Below the pieces are notes generated by a model. The model was not told the DNA's origin. It searched no databases and worked only from the letters and a program-made list of their open reading frames with translations. Below, piece by piece: positions 8,069 through 17,340 of a stretch of DNA of 64,000 nucleotides. Source of the DNA: Crocosphaera sp. (GTDB lineage Bacteria; Cyanobacteriota; Cyanobacteriia; Cyanobacteriales; Microcystaceae); contig NZ_JASJEB010000010.1 of the NCBI RefSeq assembly GCF_030064895.1, forward strand, positions 44,662 to 108,661, given 5' to 3'. A program made the translations under genes and the position numbers. The stretch's first letter is position 1. Every line of letters starts with the position of its first letter.

Positions 8069-9100
8069 TTAAGCGTTCCAGTTAACCCAATCTTGAGGTT
8101 TTAAGAAGGTATTATATAATTCAGCTTCGGGGGTGTTTGTTTCAGGTTTATAACAGTATTCCCAACGAACTAAAGGAGGTAAAGACATTAAAATAGATTC
8201 TGTACGACCATTAGTTTGTAACCCGAAAATTGTGCCGCGATCGTAAACTAAATTAAACTCAACATAACGTCCCCGACGATACAATTGGAACTGTCTTTGT
8301 TTGTCATCATATTCCGTGTTCCGACGCTTCTCAACAATAGGAAGATAAGCAGTTAAAAAAGCCCTTCCACAGTCATTAACAAAAGCAAATAAATCTTCCC
8401 AAGTACGGTTTTCTTGAGGGGGTAACTCATTACTATATTGTGCTGCTGCCTTATCAGCATGGGGACCACGATATAAGGGGTCGGTTCCATCTTGATAATC
8501 AAAGAAAAGACCGCCAACTCCACGGGTTTCTTGACGATGTTTGAGATAGAAATATTCATCACACCAAGGTTTAAACACAGGATAATATTCAGGGTGATGT
8601 TTATCGCAAGTTTCCTTTAAAGTTTGATGAAAATGTTTTACATCTTCTGCAAATGGATAATAGGGAGTTAAGTCAATACCACCCCCAAACCACCAAACTG
8701 GCCCCGCTTCAAAATAGCGATAGTTGAGGTGAACCGTGGGAACATAAGGGTTACGGGGATGTAGTACCATAGAAGTCCCTGTGGCGTAGAAACCGTGTCC
8801 TTCTGCTTCAGGACGCTGTTTTAAGATAGATGGGGGTAACTGTTTTCCCCAAACTTCCGAAAAATTTACCCCACCTTGTTCTAATAAATTACCGTCTCTA
8901 ATCACACGAGAACGGCCACCACCACCTTCTTCTCTATCCCAACTATCCTGACGAAAGGTACTACCACCATCTGCTTTTTCAAGTCCCTGGCAAATTTCAT
9001 CTTGAAGGGTTTTCATGAACTCACTAACCCTTGTTTTAGCGTCTGAGGGGGGTAAAGAGGTTTGTTTAGGAGTAGTAACGTCTGTTGTTATCGGGGTCAT
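8069..9100 (-). CDS. hemF: Coproporphyrinogen III oxidase, aerobic
   Basis: 343 residues, the normal length of oxygen-dependent HemF. It converts coproporphyrinogen III to protoporphyrinogen IX by two oxidative decarboxylations in the heme/chlorophyll/bilin pathway. Diagnostic segments are [55 protein letters not shown] and [23 protein letters not shown]. Start at 9100 has GAG a few bases upstream. Soluble, homodimeric in the family. A REP-like palindrome follows the stop. Confidence 0.97.
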   Translation of the reverse strand: MTPITTDVTTPKQTSLPPSDAKTRVSEFMKTLQDEICQGLEKADGGSTFRQDSWDREEGGGGRSRVIRDGNLLEQGGVNFSEVWGKQLPPSILKQRPEAEGHGFYATGTSMVLHPRNPYVPTVHLNYRYFEAGPVWWFGGGIDLTPYYPFAEDVKHFHQTLKETCDKHHPEYYPVFKPWCDEYFYLKHRQETRGVGGLFFDYQDGTDPLYRGPHADKAAAQYSNELPPQENRTWEDLFAFVNDCGRAFLTAYLPIVEKRRNTEYDDKQRQFQLYRRGRYVEFNLVYDRGTIFGLQTNGRTESILMSLPPLVRWEYCYKPETNTPEAELYNTFLKPQDWVNWNA

Positions 9101-9214
9101 AATCTCGTTTTAGGACTTTTAGTGAAACATTCAACAGTAACTTGTCCATGACAGTGAAAAAGTTACTCTTAGATCAATCTAAAGCTTGATGGGTCAGAAG
9201 TATCATTAAGTTTA

Positions 9215-9420
9215 TTGACATACTCCACTGGCTTGCATCCGAGTGGATTCTCTAAGCATCACTGCATAAGATTTCTGACTCAACGAGTTCGCTTACATTA
9301 AAGTCTTCTCAGTCCTTAACCCAGAGGCGATTCTCTCCTCAGACTTTTACCCCATTTCAGAGGTCTGTTTGCGTATGCCCTACGCTACAGTTCAAAACCG
9401 AAAACTTGGTTTGTCTGGTA
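9215..9420 (-). ncRNA. Candidate orphan omegaRNA-like (reRNA) sequence
   Basis: In IS605-group elements the RNA that guides TnpB covers the right end and continues past it into the guide. If the element boundary is at 9215, the guide would be read from 9214 downward on the minus strand (TAAACTTAATGATACTTCTG). Internal short complementary stretches (for example around 9340-9360 and 9265-9300) would allow a folded scaffold. No TnpB is encoded nearby, so any RNA would depend on a protein from elsewhere. Entirely an inference from end structure. Confidence 0.25.
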
Positions 9421-9640
9421 CTTGATGCTGAAGGCTTTTACCTGTACAAGCTTTTCTGTACAGAACCCCATAGCCTGAGTTTTCAAGGTGCGTTGCCATT
9501 AGGCCACTGGGTTTTTAGAGCGGTTGATTACCCTGTCCGCTATACTCTAATTATACATAATAAAAGCCCTCCTAAAAGCGCACCGCCCCGTCTGAGGTTC
9601 CCTCAGACATAGGGACGGAGCAAGAGGGACGGGGCTTTAA
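9215..9640 (-). mobile_element. TnpB-less IS200/IS605-like remnant
   Basis: About 425 bp with no long reading frame. Read on the minus strand, it starts with nested hairpins (GCCCCGTC ... GACGGGGC arms at 9585-9592/9628-9635; GTCTGAGG/CCTCAGAC at 9590-9597/9601-9608 with a 3-nt loop) and a short AGGAGGG...ATG, and ends in AGAATCCACT ... AGTGGAGTATGTCAA, a hairpin (9224-9229/9242-9247) followed by GTCAA. Such a hairpin plus TATGTCAA end is what I know from right ends of cyanobacterial IS605-group elements, where it is the 3' part of the TnpB omegaRNA. The transposase and TnpB genes are absent, so this would be a non-autonomous copy or a deletion relic. Boundaries are approximate. Confidence 0.5.
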
Positions 9641-9677
9641 ACCCAAATTTTCGGTAATTGTCAATGTTATTATGGGA

Positions 9678-11219
9678 TTAAGAATTAGGTAAAATGCGTC
9701 CAATAGTCAAGTTTTCAGGGACAAAAGTTGCTTTTGCTACTCGTTGAATATCAGCAGCAGTAACTGATTCGATCGCCTGGACTTGCTCAAACAAATTCCT
9801 CCAACTACCTGTTTTTACTTCGTATTCAACCAACGCTTTACCCATGCCTAAATTAGAGTCAAGGGAACGTAATAAACCGGCTCGTAATTGATTTTTAACC
9901 CGTTGTAATTCCTTTTCAGAAACAGGTTCAGTTTTCAATCTTTCAATTTCTAAAGATAAAGCTTGATCTACTTCTTCTATGGATGCTTGGGGAGAAGTTT
10001 GAGCGTAAAATAACATCAAGTTAGGGTATTTATCCGAAGGAAAACCATTAAATCCTTGGGCCCCTAAAGCCACTTGTTTTTCCTCAACTAAAGACTTATA
10101 TAAACGAGAAGTGCGACCGGAACTTAATAGGGTAGAAATCACTTGATAAATGGCATTATCAGGATGACTTATAGCAGGAATATGATACCCTTCCAAATAC
10201 CAAGGTTGAGAGGCTAATTCTAAAGTAACTTCTCTAGTTTCTCTTTGTTTTGGTTCTACTTTCGTCACTTTAGGAGGTTCTAGTTTTTTGCCATAGCGAC
10301 CAAAATAAATTTGTGCTAACTGTTTAACTTTTTCGGGATTAACATCACCTACAATAGAAACTGTCAGGTTGTTTGGTCCATAATAAATGTCAAAAAAGTC
10401 TCGAATATCTTGACGGGTTAAGTTGCGTATATCTTCGTTATAACCAATAGTCGGCCGTTTATAAGGATGTTCGGTAAAAGCAGTTCCTAAAAAAGCTTCT
10501 ACCATTTTACCGATAGGATTATTTTCCGTGCGTAAACGTCTTTCTTCTAAGATAATATTTTGCTCTTTATAGAATTCTCGAAAAACAGGATCTAAAAATC
10601 TTTCTGATTCTAAAGACATCCATAACTCTAATTTATTGGAGGGAAAACTATAAAAGTAAAGGGTTGCATCTGGGCTAGTTTGTGCATTAATATTAACACC
10701 TCCTGCCGTTTCTACAATACGTCCAAAGGCATTTTGTTGGACATAACTAGATGCTTCAGCTTGTATTTTTTCAAAAGTTGCTGTTAATTTTTTTATTTCC
10801 TCTTCATTGCCTGCTTTCTTGGCAGCTTTTAATTCCATTGAAACTTTATCTAAACGACTTAAAATTTCTTGTTCTTCTTGATAGTTATTAGTGCCAATTT
10901 TTGTGGTTCCTTTAAACGCTAAATGTTCTAAAAAATGAGCTACTCCTGTTTTTCCATCCGGTTCGTCGGTTCCCCCAACATCAGCATAAGTAACAAAAGA
11001 AACCACCGGCGCATCATGATTTTCCTTGATAATAAATTTCATGCCATTATCTAAAGTAAATTCTGTTATGCGTTCGATCGCACGATTCAAATAAGGAGTG
11101 ATAGAAGAAGATTGGGTTTGTGCCAAAGCTGGAACATTTGTCCCTAGAACTAAGACAAGACAAATAAGGCTAATCGCGTAACGAATCAAACGAGATAAGT
11201 TGAACAACTTAATGACCAT
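9678..11219 (-). CDS. M16 family zinc metalloprotease (processing-peptidase-like)
   Basis: 513 residues from the ATG at 11219; a TTG seven codons upstream (11240) is an alternative and neither has a clear ribosome binding site. The N-terminus is a signal peptide (IRYAISLICLVLVLGTNVPALAQ), so export to periplasm or lumen is expected. The inverted zinc motif HxxEH is HFLEH (about residues 95-99), in the context DGKTGVAHFLEHLAFKGT. The second M16 (inactive) domain covers about residues 230-430 (FDIYYGPNNLTVSIVGDVNPE; SQPWYLEGYHIP). A coiled, Lys/Glu-rich insertion (about residues 120-165) is common in cyanobacterial homologues. Often encoded with a second, non-catalytic M16 protein; none is adjacent here. 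Confidence 0.9.
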   Translation of the reverse strand: MVIKLFNLSRLIRYAISLICLVLVLGTNVPALAQTQSSSITPYLNRAIERITEFTLDNGMKFIIKENHDAPVVSFVTYADVGGTDEPDGKTGVAHFLEHLAFKGTTKIGTNNYQEEQEILSRLDKVSMELKAAKKAGNEEEIKKLTATFEKIQAEASSYVQQNAFGRIVETAGGVNINAQTSPDATLYFYSFPSNKLELWMSLESERFLDPVFREFYKEQNIILEERRLRTENNPIGKMVEAFLGTAFTEHPYKRPTIGYNEDIRNLTRQDIRDFFDIYYGPNNLTVSIVGDVNPEKVKQLAQIYFGRYGKKLEPPKVTKVEPKQRETREVTLELASQPWYLEGYHIPAISHPDNAIYQVISTLLSSGRTSRLYKSLVEEKQVALGAQGFNGFPSDKYPNLMLFYAQTSPQASIEEVDQALSLEIERLKTEPVSEKELQRVKNQLRAGLLRSLDSNLGMGKALVEYEVKTGSWRNLFEQVQAIESVTAADIQRVAKATFVPENLTIGRILPNS

Positions 11220-11357
11220 AGGAATAAGACAAGTTCTCAAAAATTAATAGATTCTTTCCTAGCATATCAAAAACTGACAGAGAGACTTTGAGAAAGTGAG
11301 ACAGGTTTACTAACTTGTTCCTTAACTTGACAATATGTAGTTTAGATGAAAAACAGC

Positions 11358-11888
11358 TTAGAAAATGCTATCAATCGCAAAAATACTAATAGCAATATAT
11401 CCTATAAATGGAGAATTAAATAACTCTAAGCATAGCCAATAGACTGCAGGAAATACTAAAAAACTAATAAAAACCGAAAAACTGCGTATTGCTGTGATTG
11501 ATGTAACCCAAGGACTAACTAACATAAACCACCATCGGGCTAAGATAAAATAGAGTGGTGGATGAACATCTTTGGATAAGCTTTCCAACACATGACCTAA
11601 ATTTTTCTCAGGAACTACATTTTGATATTTTCGCTGTAAATCTTCTGCTGTAATAATCCCATTATTAAAAACTTCCTGAGATAGTACCTGCTGAGAATTC
11701 CCGGATATCCTTAATAAACTATCGGTTTCATCTGGCCAGAAGACTTTTGTATCAATATTGAATAATCTAAAAAATATTCCAATAATTAAGACAGCTAAAA
11801 TAAAAAAATGCCACCACCTTGAGATAGGAGGAAAAAATTTTTTTAAATTATCTTTATTCATAACAATTAATACACAAAATATACACAT
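11358..11888 (-). pseudogene. Truncated GT-C glycosyltransferase (N-terminal third only)
   Basis: Up to 176 residues (likely initiator is an internal Met, MNKDNLKKFF, at about 11858). It has a first membrane segment, the loop FWPDETDSLLR with the acidic pair expected at the active site, then VHPPLYFILARWW and two more membrane segments. These are hallmarks of ArnT/PMT_2-like membrane mannosyl- or arabinosyl-transferases of about 500 residues. The frame ends at IFAIDSIF where full-length relatives continue with further loops and helices; nothing recognisable follows between 11357 and 11240. A deletion relic is the simplest explanation; a short functional protein is less likely. Confidence 0.6.
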
Positions 11889-12206
11889 TACTTATATCAC
11901 AAAATTTCATCCAAGGAAAGACAAAGTTTAATTAGCCTCAACTATGGAGTTTTTTAAGATTGAAGTAGATTTCATAATCACCCATCTGGGGCAAAAGTGT
12001 TTTTTATCAAGTTACCCAAAAAACACTACTGTAAAATTCAGACAGCTACAAGAACTTGAAAAGGTCTGATCGTCCTAAGGGTGAGACTGTCAAACGAACT
12101 AATTGACTCAATTAACACAATAAGAAAACATAGTTAAATAATAGAGTATTGGGGAAAAAATTTTATACAATCTTGCTAACCAGGAGAGTTCACCCATTGA
12201 GTATTC
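11889..12206. other. Divergent intergenic region with a 10-bp hairpin
   Basis: 318 bp between the truncated glycosyltransferase and the debranching-enzyme gene. AGTGTTTTTT (11996-12005) pairs perfectly with AAAAAACACT (12018-12027) around 12 nt; it could be a bidirectional terminator or operator. TTGACT at 12103 is a possible -35 for the plus-strand gene, without a well-placed -10. GGAGAG at about 12182 lies 20 bp too far from the ATG to be a normal ribosome binding site. Confidence 0.4.
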
Positions 12207-14186
12207 ATGACCTTTAAGTATGGACGGGAAATTTGCGGTAATTTAAGCACAGCCCAATCAAGGGAATGGTTGATTACAAACGGCATTGGAGGCTATGGTT
12301 GTGGTACAATCTCAGGGGTGATTACCCGTTGTTATCATGGGTTATTGATCGCTGCCTTAAACCCACCCCTCAAGCGTACATTACTACTGTCAAAACTGGA
12401 TGAAACCATCCAATATGACTACCAAACCTATTCTTGCTTTACAAACCGTTGGTTTGATGGGACAATCTCTCCCCAAGGCTATCTAAACATGGAGAGTTTT
12501 CATCTAGAAGGAACGATCCCAGTCTGGACTTTTGCTTGCGGAGATGCACTGATTGAAAAAAGAGTTTGGATGCAGCAAGGAGAAAACACAACCTATACCC
12601 GTTATACCTTCAAACGGGGCAGTAAATCTCTCCAACTATCCATTAAAGCCCTAGTTAATTACCGTGACCATCATGGTACCACTCAATCAGGACAGTGGAA
12701 AATGGGAGTGGAGGAAGTTCCTCAAGGTTTATGTGTTACCCCTTATCCCGAAGCAACTCCCTTTTATTTGTGGGCCCAAAGCGCAGATGTAACCTTAAAT
12801 TATCATTGGCATTTAGGTTATGATTTATCCATGGAAAGGTATCGGGGCTTATGGGATCGAGACGATCACTACAACGCAGCTACTTTTAATAAAACCCTCG
12901 AACCAGGAGAGTCTCTAACCCTTGTTGCCAGTACCAACCCTCGACCCTCTTTAAACGGCAAACAAGCATTACAAGAACGCTACGAATACGAACAAGGGTT
13001 ACTGAAACGCTGTTCTCATTTTTCAGTTCCTTGGATCAAACAATTAGTCTTAGCTGCCGATCAATTTATTGTCGATCGCCCTTCCACCCATAACCCAGAG
13101 GGAAAAACCATTATTGCTGGTTATCCTTGGTTTGCTGACTGGGGACGAGATACCATGATCGCTTTACCCGGGTTAGCCTTAACAACAAACCGCCCCGATA
13201 TTGCCCACGACATCCTCAGTACCTTTGCCAAATATTTAGACGGGGGAATGTTACCCAATGTCTTCCCCGATGATAACCAAACCCCTCAATATAATACCGT
13301 TGATGCCATCCTCTGGTATTTTGAAGCCATTCGCACTTATTACAGTCTGACTAAAGATATTACCTTATTAAAAGACCTTTATCCCCTACTGCAAGAAGTA
13401 ATTGAATGTCACCGTCAAGGAACCCGTTATAACATTCATCTCGATAGCGATCACTTGATTTATGCTGGACAAGAAGGCACTCAGTTAACCTGGATGGATG
13501 CCAAAGTAGGAGAATGGGTAGTAACTCCCCGTCACGGTAAACCTATCGAAGTCAATGTCCTCTGGTACAATGCTTTGACCATTATGATCGAAATTGGGGA
13601 CATTTTGGGACAACCTACGGGAGAATATAAAACCATGGCCCGTAATAGTCATGCTGGTTTCCAACGATATTGGCATCCTTCCCTAAAATACTGTCAAGAT
13701 ATCTTAGATAGTCCCAACGGCCACGATAAGTCTATGCGGCCTAATCAAATTTTTGCCGTTTCTCTACCTCATAATAAAACTACTCCCCCGTTACTTAAAC
13801 CGGAACAACAAAAGTCGGTGGTGGATACCGTCGCCAAAATGTTAATTACTTCTCATGGATTGCGATCGCTTTGTGCTACCCATCACCAATATCAAGGCCG
13901 TTACGGTGGAGATCAAGTATCTCGGGATAAGAGTTACCATCAAGGAACAGTCTGGGCTTGGTTAATAGGCCCATTTGTGGAGGCCCATTGGCGAGTTTAT
14001 GGCGATCGTGCCTTAGCTAACAGTTTTCTCGAACCCATGGCCAACCATCTCAATGATGCTTGTATTGGCAGTATTAGCGAGATTTTTGATGGTGATGCAC
14101 CGATGATCCCTAGAGGTTGTTTCGCCCAAGCTTGGAGTGTGGGGGAAGTTTTGAGGGTTTGGGCAAAAATTAATGATCCTTCTTAG
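12207..14186 (+). CDS. Glycogen debranching enzyme, amylo-alpha-1,6-glucosidase type (GH133-like)
   Basis: 659 residues, close to the length of the archaeal/bacterial GDE_C-type enzymes. N-terminal glycogen-binding beta domain (about residues 10-240: EWLITNGIGGYGCGTISGVITRCYHGLLIAA) and C-terminal (alpha/alpha)6 barrel (about 280-655) with IAGYPWFADWGRDTMIALPGL and TWMDAKVGEWVVTPRHGKPIEVN, which carry the acidic catalytic residues, and KSYHQGTVWAWLIGPF near the end. It hydrolyses alpha-1,6-linked glucose stubs left after phosphorylase action. Only the ATG at 12207 is available, since a TGA lies in frame three codons upstream. Confidence 0.92.
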   Translation: MTFKYGREICGNLSTAQSREWLITNGIGGYGCGTISGVITRCYHGLLIAALNPPLKRTLLLSKLDETIQYDYQTYSCFTNRWFDGTISPQGYLNMESFHLEGTIPVWTFACGDALIEKRVWMQQGENTTYTRYTFKRGSKSLQLSIKALVNYRDHHGTTQSGQWKMGVEEVPQGLCVTPYPEATPFYLWAQSADVTLNYHWHLGYDLSMERYRGLWDRDDHYNAATFNKTLEPGESLTLVASTNPRPSLNGKQALQERYEYEQGLLKRCSHFSVPWIKQLVLAADQFIVDRPSTHNPEGKTIIAGYPWFADWGRDTMIALPGLALTTNRPDIAHDILSTFAKYLDGGMLPNVFPDDNQTPQYNTVDAILWYFEAIRTYYSLTKDITLLKDLYPLLQEVIECHRQGTRYNIHLDSDHLIYAGQEGTQLTWMDAKVGEWVVTPRHGKPIEVNVLWYNALTIMIEIGDILGQPTGEYKTMARNSHAGFQRYWHPSLKYCQDILDSPNGHDKSMRPNQIFAVSLPHNKTTPPLLKPEQQKSVVDTVAKMLITSHGLRSLCATHHQYQGRYGGDQVSRDKSYHQGTVWAWLIGPFVEAHWRVYGDRALANSFLEPMANHLNDACIGSISEIFDGDAPMIPRGCFAQAWSVGEVLRVWAKINDPS

Positions 14187-14220
14187 CAGTTATCAGTGAT
14201 CAGTTATTTAGCACTAAACT

Positions 14221-15390
14221 ATGAAAGAGGATTTAAAGCAACGTTTAGTCTCTATAGCGTCTGTTTTTCTCAAACTGGGAGTGATTGGTTTTGGGGGACC
14301 GGCTGCCCATATCGGTATGATGGAAGCAGAAGTGGTGAGAGATCGTCGATGGCTTGAGCGATCGCAGTTTTTGGATCTTTTGGGGGCAACAAATTTAATT
14401 CCGGGTCCTAATTCCACGGAAATGGCCATTCATATTGGTTATCTTTATGGAGGTGTCTGGGGGCTAATTATTGCAGGAGTGTGCTTCCTATTCCCTGCCA
14501 TCACTATGACTGCTATTTTAGCCATGATTTACACTCAGTTTGGCAGTTTACCGCAGATTGCGCCTTTATTATTCGGCATCAAACCGGCGGTTATTGTAGT
14601 TATTATTGCGGCCTTGTATCGGTTGGCAAGAAAAGCGATTAAGCAGCGCAAATTTTGGTTGATTTTTCTGTTAGTAATAGTTTTAAATTTATTGGGTTTA
14701 AATGAAGTTATTTCTCTACTTTTAGGAGGATTATTCGGTATGGTAGGGTTAATTTTAATCGAAAGTAACGCCAACATCATTCCCCTACTTGTGTTCTTCA
14801 TTAGCAATAATATTGACAAAGCGACAAACGATAATCAGCTTACCCCGTCTTTATGGCAGTTAGGTTTATTTTTTCTGAAAATTGGTAGTATTTTATTTGG
14901 TAGTGGTTATGTTTTAATTGCTTTTTTAGAAGGAGAATTAGTTGATCAATATGGTTGGTTAACTCAACAACAACTTTTAGATGCGATCGCTATTGGACAG
15001 TTTACCCCAGGTCCGCTTCTTTCTACTGCTACATTTATAGGATATATAATTTTGGGAATACCTGGAGCGCTCGTCGCTACATTGGGGATATGTTTGCCTT
15101 CTTTTTTCATTGTTTTGGCTGTTAACCCTATTATCCCAAAATTACGCAGATCAAAATGGACAGCAGCTTTTTTAGATGCAGTAAATGTTAGTGCAGTTGC
15201 TATCATGGCAGTGGTAACATTAAACTTACTTTATCAAATTCTTTGGGTTCCAACGGATGGACTTCCTGTTAACTGGGAAGCAATATTTATTCTTATTGTG
15301 GCCGGTGTTGCTATTTTTAAGTATAAATTAAATACAGCTTGGGTAGTCTTGGGATCTAGTATTATAGGATGGGGTTTATCTTATATTTAG
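14221..15390 (+). CDS. chrA: Chromate transporter, CHR family (long form)
   Basis: 389 residues with two homologous membrane halves, the bidomain form of the CHR family. Each half shows the family signatures: KLGVIGFGGPAAHIGMMEAE and LIPGPNSTEMAIHIGYLYGG in the first, FLKIGSILFGSGYVLIAFLE and QFTPGPLLSTATFIGYIILG in the second. ChrA exports chromate (and probably sulfate-like anions) with proton antiport. It starts 34 bp after the debranching-enzyme stop; functional connection is unlikely. The ATG is preceded by no strong ribosome binding site. Confidence 0.92.
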   Translation: MKEDLKQRLVSIASVFLKLGVIGFGGPAAHIGMMEAEVVRDRRWLERSQFLDLLGATNLIPGPNSTEMAIHIGYLYGGVWGLIIAGVCFLFPAITMTAILAMIYTQFGSLPQIAPLLFGIKPAVIVVIIAALYRLARKAIKQRKFWLIFLLVIVLNLLGLNEVISLLLGGLFGMVGLILIESNANIIPLLVFFISNNIDKATNDNQLTPSLWQLGLFFLKIGSILFGSGYVLIAFLEGELVDQYGWLTQQQLLDAIAIGQFTPGPLLSTATFIGYIILGIPGALVATLGICLPSFFIVLAVNPIIPKLRRSKWTAAFLDAVNVSAVAIMAVVTLNLLYQILWVPTDGLPVNWEAIFILIVAGVAIFKYKLNTAWVVLGSSIIGWGLSYI

Positions 15391-15460
15391 TAGGGGTTTA
15401 ATAATATTAAACCCTCGGATATTAGAGAATATCTCATAGGGTTTATCGGCTTTAGTATAA

Positions 15461-15508
15461 CTCCTAAAACCAGAAAATTCTGTACCTCAAAAATATGAGA
15501 ACTATTGC
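15461..15508 (-). repeat. Partial copy of the TGTACCTC composite repeat
   Basis: CTCCTAAAACCAGAAAATTC followed by TGTACCTCAAAAATATGAGA is the reverse complement, with few changes, of the left part of the element at 22112-22160. The second arm is missing here. Confidence 0.65.
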
Positions 15509-15660
15509 CGCTACGCGAAAGTCAAAAGTAAAAATGCAAAAGGCAAAAGTTTCGATTGATAAGGATTTGAGGCTTTTGTGACTGTTGTTTTATTTCCACC
15601 AAGCTGCACTACTATAGTTCATTTTTGTGTTATTGTAACTGAAAAACCTGATAACTTTTA

Positions 15661-15685
15661 ACTGTTCACTGTTCACTGTTCACTG
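15661..15685. repeat. Heptamer tandem repeat (ACTGTTC)n
   Basis: Three and a half perfect ACTGTTC units just upstream of the flavoprotein gene. Related GTGAACA units occur at 39778-39799 and degenerate ones near 56565-56600. Confidence 0.85.
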
Positions 15686-15696
15686 ATAACTTACTT

Positions 15697-17124
15697 ATGA
15701 GTTTAGATTATGATATTGTTATTATTGGTAATACTTTAGAAGCTTTTTTTGCTGCTTCAGAAGCTATTAAATTTAACCCTAGAGTAGCTTTAGTTTTAGG
15801 AGATTTTAATAATGAGTATTGGCAAGAAATTGATAGTTTAATTGTTAACTATTTGACTTATATTGAACGTCATTGGCACAATTTAAACAATTGGTATTTA
15901 AACATTAATCTAGATTCTTGGTTAGATTTTAATCAACTCAAAAAATGGAAAAATGAAGTAAAAGAAGATATTAAACAAGCTAATAATTTAGAAAAATTAG
16001 CAAATTTAGGTGTAGATATTATAGAAGAATCAGGGGAATTTTGTCGATTGCCTAAACTGGGTTTTGTGCTTAAAAATAGGACTTTGCGATCGCGTCGTTA
16101 TTTATTGGCAATGGGTTCTATATCTAACATTTCTGACATTCAAGGATTAAAAGAAGTTGGTTATATTACCCCTGAAACATTAGATATAGATAAACTTCCT
16201 GATAAATTAGTTATTTTATCACAAAATGCACTAGGAATTGAATTAGCACAACAATTAAACCGTTTAGGTAAAACAATTACACTTATCATTGAAAAATCTA
16301 GTATTTTACCCCAAGAAGATCCAGATATTACACAACTAATTCAAGCTATATTAGAAGCAGAAGGTATAAACTTATTAATTAATTGTCCTGTTACTCAAAT
16401 TAGAAAAATAGAAGGTAAAAAATGGATTCAAGCAGGAAATGAAGCCATAGAAGGCGATGAAATTATTATTGATAATCAAACACAATTCAAGATAAAAGAA
16501 TTGAATTTAGAAGGAGTAAAAGTTAAGATAGAAGGCAATAAAATTAAGACAAATAATAGATTGCAAACAACTAACCCAAATATTTATGCTTGCGGTCAAG
16601 CTATTGGTTCATATAATTTATCTAATCTAGCTTGTTATGAAGCTGGTATTGCCGTTAAAAATGCTATTTTTTATCCCATTTTTAAAACAAATTATGAACA
16701 TTATCTTATGCGAATGTTAACCAACCCAATGTTTTCCAGAGTTGGTTTAACGGAAACACAAGCAAAACAATTTTATAAAGAAGATCTAATTATTATCAAA
16801 CAAAATTATAAAAGCTTAGTTAAAGCAAAAATATTAGATGAAACCACTGGATTTTGTAAAGTAATTACTCGGAGAAATGGCATAATTTTAGGATGTCATA
16901 TTATAGGTTATCAAAGCGACGAAACTATTAACTTAATCGCTTTAGCTATACAAAATAAACTTAAAATTCAGAAAATTGCTCAATTATTTCCTCTCTACGG
17001 AACAACATCAGAAATGTTATCCCAAATTTCTCAAAAATGGCAAGAACAAAAACAGCAAAAGAATACATTAATCAATAACTGCTTAGAAACTCTACTATTT
17101 TGGCGTAGAAAATGGAATAAATAG
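15697..17124 (+). CDS. Class I pyridine nucleotide-disulfide oxidoreductase homologue with eroded active-site motifs
   Basis: 475 residues, full length for the Lpd/MerA/glutathione-reductase fold, with the C-terminal dimerisation domain at about residues 340-450 (NPMFSRVGLTETQAKQF ... CHIIGYQSDETINLIALAIQ). Yet key motifs are lost. The FAD dinucleotide motif GxGxxG reads GNTLEA; the redox CxxxxC of the first 60 residues is absent; the NAD motif reads SQNALGIELA; the FAD-ribityl motif GD reads GQ (IYACGQAIGS); and the His-Glu base motif near the C-terminus (HxxPTxSE) reads FPLYGTTSE. It may bind cofactors poorly or have a non-redox role. AT-rich, Asn/Lys/Ile-rich composition. No operon partner. 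Confidence 0.7.
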   Translation: MSLDYDIVIIGNTLEAFFAASEAIKFNPRVALVLGDFNNEYWQEIDSLIVNYLTYIERHWHNLNNWYLNINLDSWLDFNQLKKWKNEVKEDIKQANNLEKLANLGVDIIEESGEFCRLPKLGFVLKNRTLRSRRYLLAMGSISNISDIQGLKEVGYITPETLDIDKLPDKLVILSQNALGIELAQQLNRLGKTITLIIEKSSILPQEDPDITQLIQAILEAEGINLLINCPVTQIRKIEGKKWIQAGNEAIEGDEIIIDNQTQFKIKELNLEGVKVKIEGNKIKTNNRLQTTNPNIYACGQAIGSYNLSNLACYEAGIAVKNAIFYPIFKTNYEHYLMRMLTNPMFSRVGLTETQAKQFYKEDLIIIKQNYKSLVKAKILDETTGFCKVITRRNGIILGCHIIGYQSDETINLIALAIQNKLKIQKIAQLFPLYGTTSEMLSQISQKWQEQKQQKNTLINNCLETLLFWRRKWNK

Positions 17125-17340
17125 ACACAATCTAATTAATATATGTATGAAATTAAACTTGAATAGTAGTTAAAAGTAGTTTTTATTTGCATAGATTAAA
17201 CATAAAAATGTCAACACTCCCCACACTTCCCACCCCAGACACAGTGAATTGAAAACTGGTATAAAATGCTGAATAGCCAAAAGAAGCGTTATAATTATCC
17301 CCGTTAGGATCGGCAGTAACCAACCATCATTATATAAAGA

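Larger units (their letters stand above)
15391..15696. other. Intergenic region with partial composite repeat and heptamers
   Basis: 306 bp containing a one-armed copy of the dispersed element described at 22112-22236 (here 15461-15508) and an ACTGTTC heptamer array at 15661-15685. No gene seen. Confidence 0.6.

Noticed and set aside
9406..9612. 68-codon plus-strand frame
   Set aside because: It lies wholly inside the IS605-like hairpin sequence and reads through its stems; not a gene.
12182..12187. GGAGAG as ribosome binding site of the debranching-enzyme gene
   Set aside because: It lies about 20 bp from the only possible ATG, too far for normal initiation.
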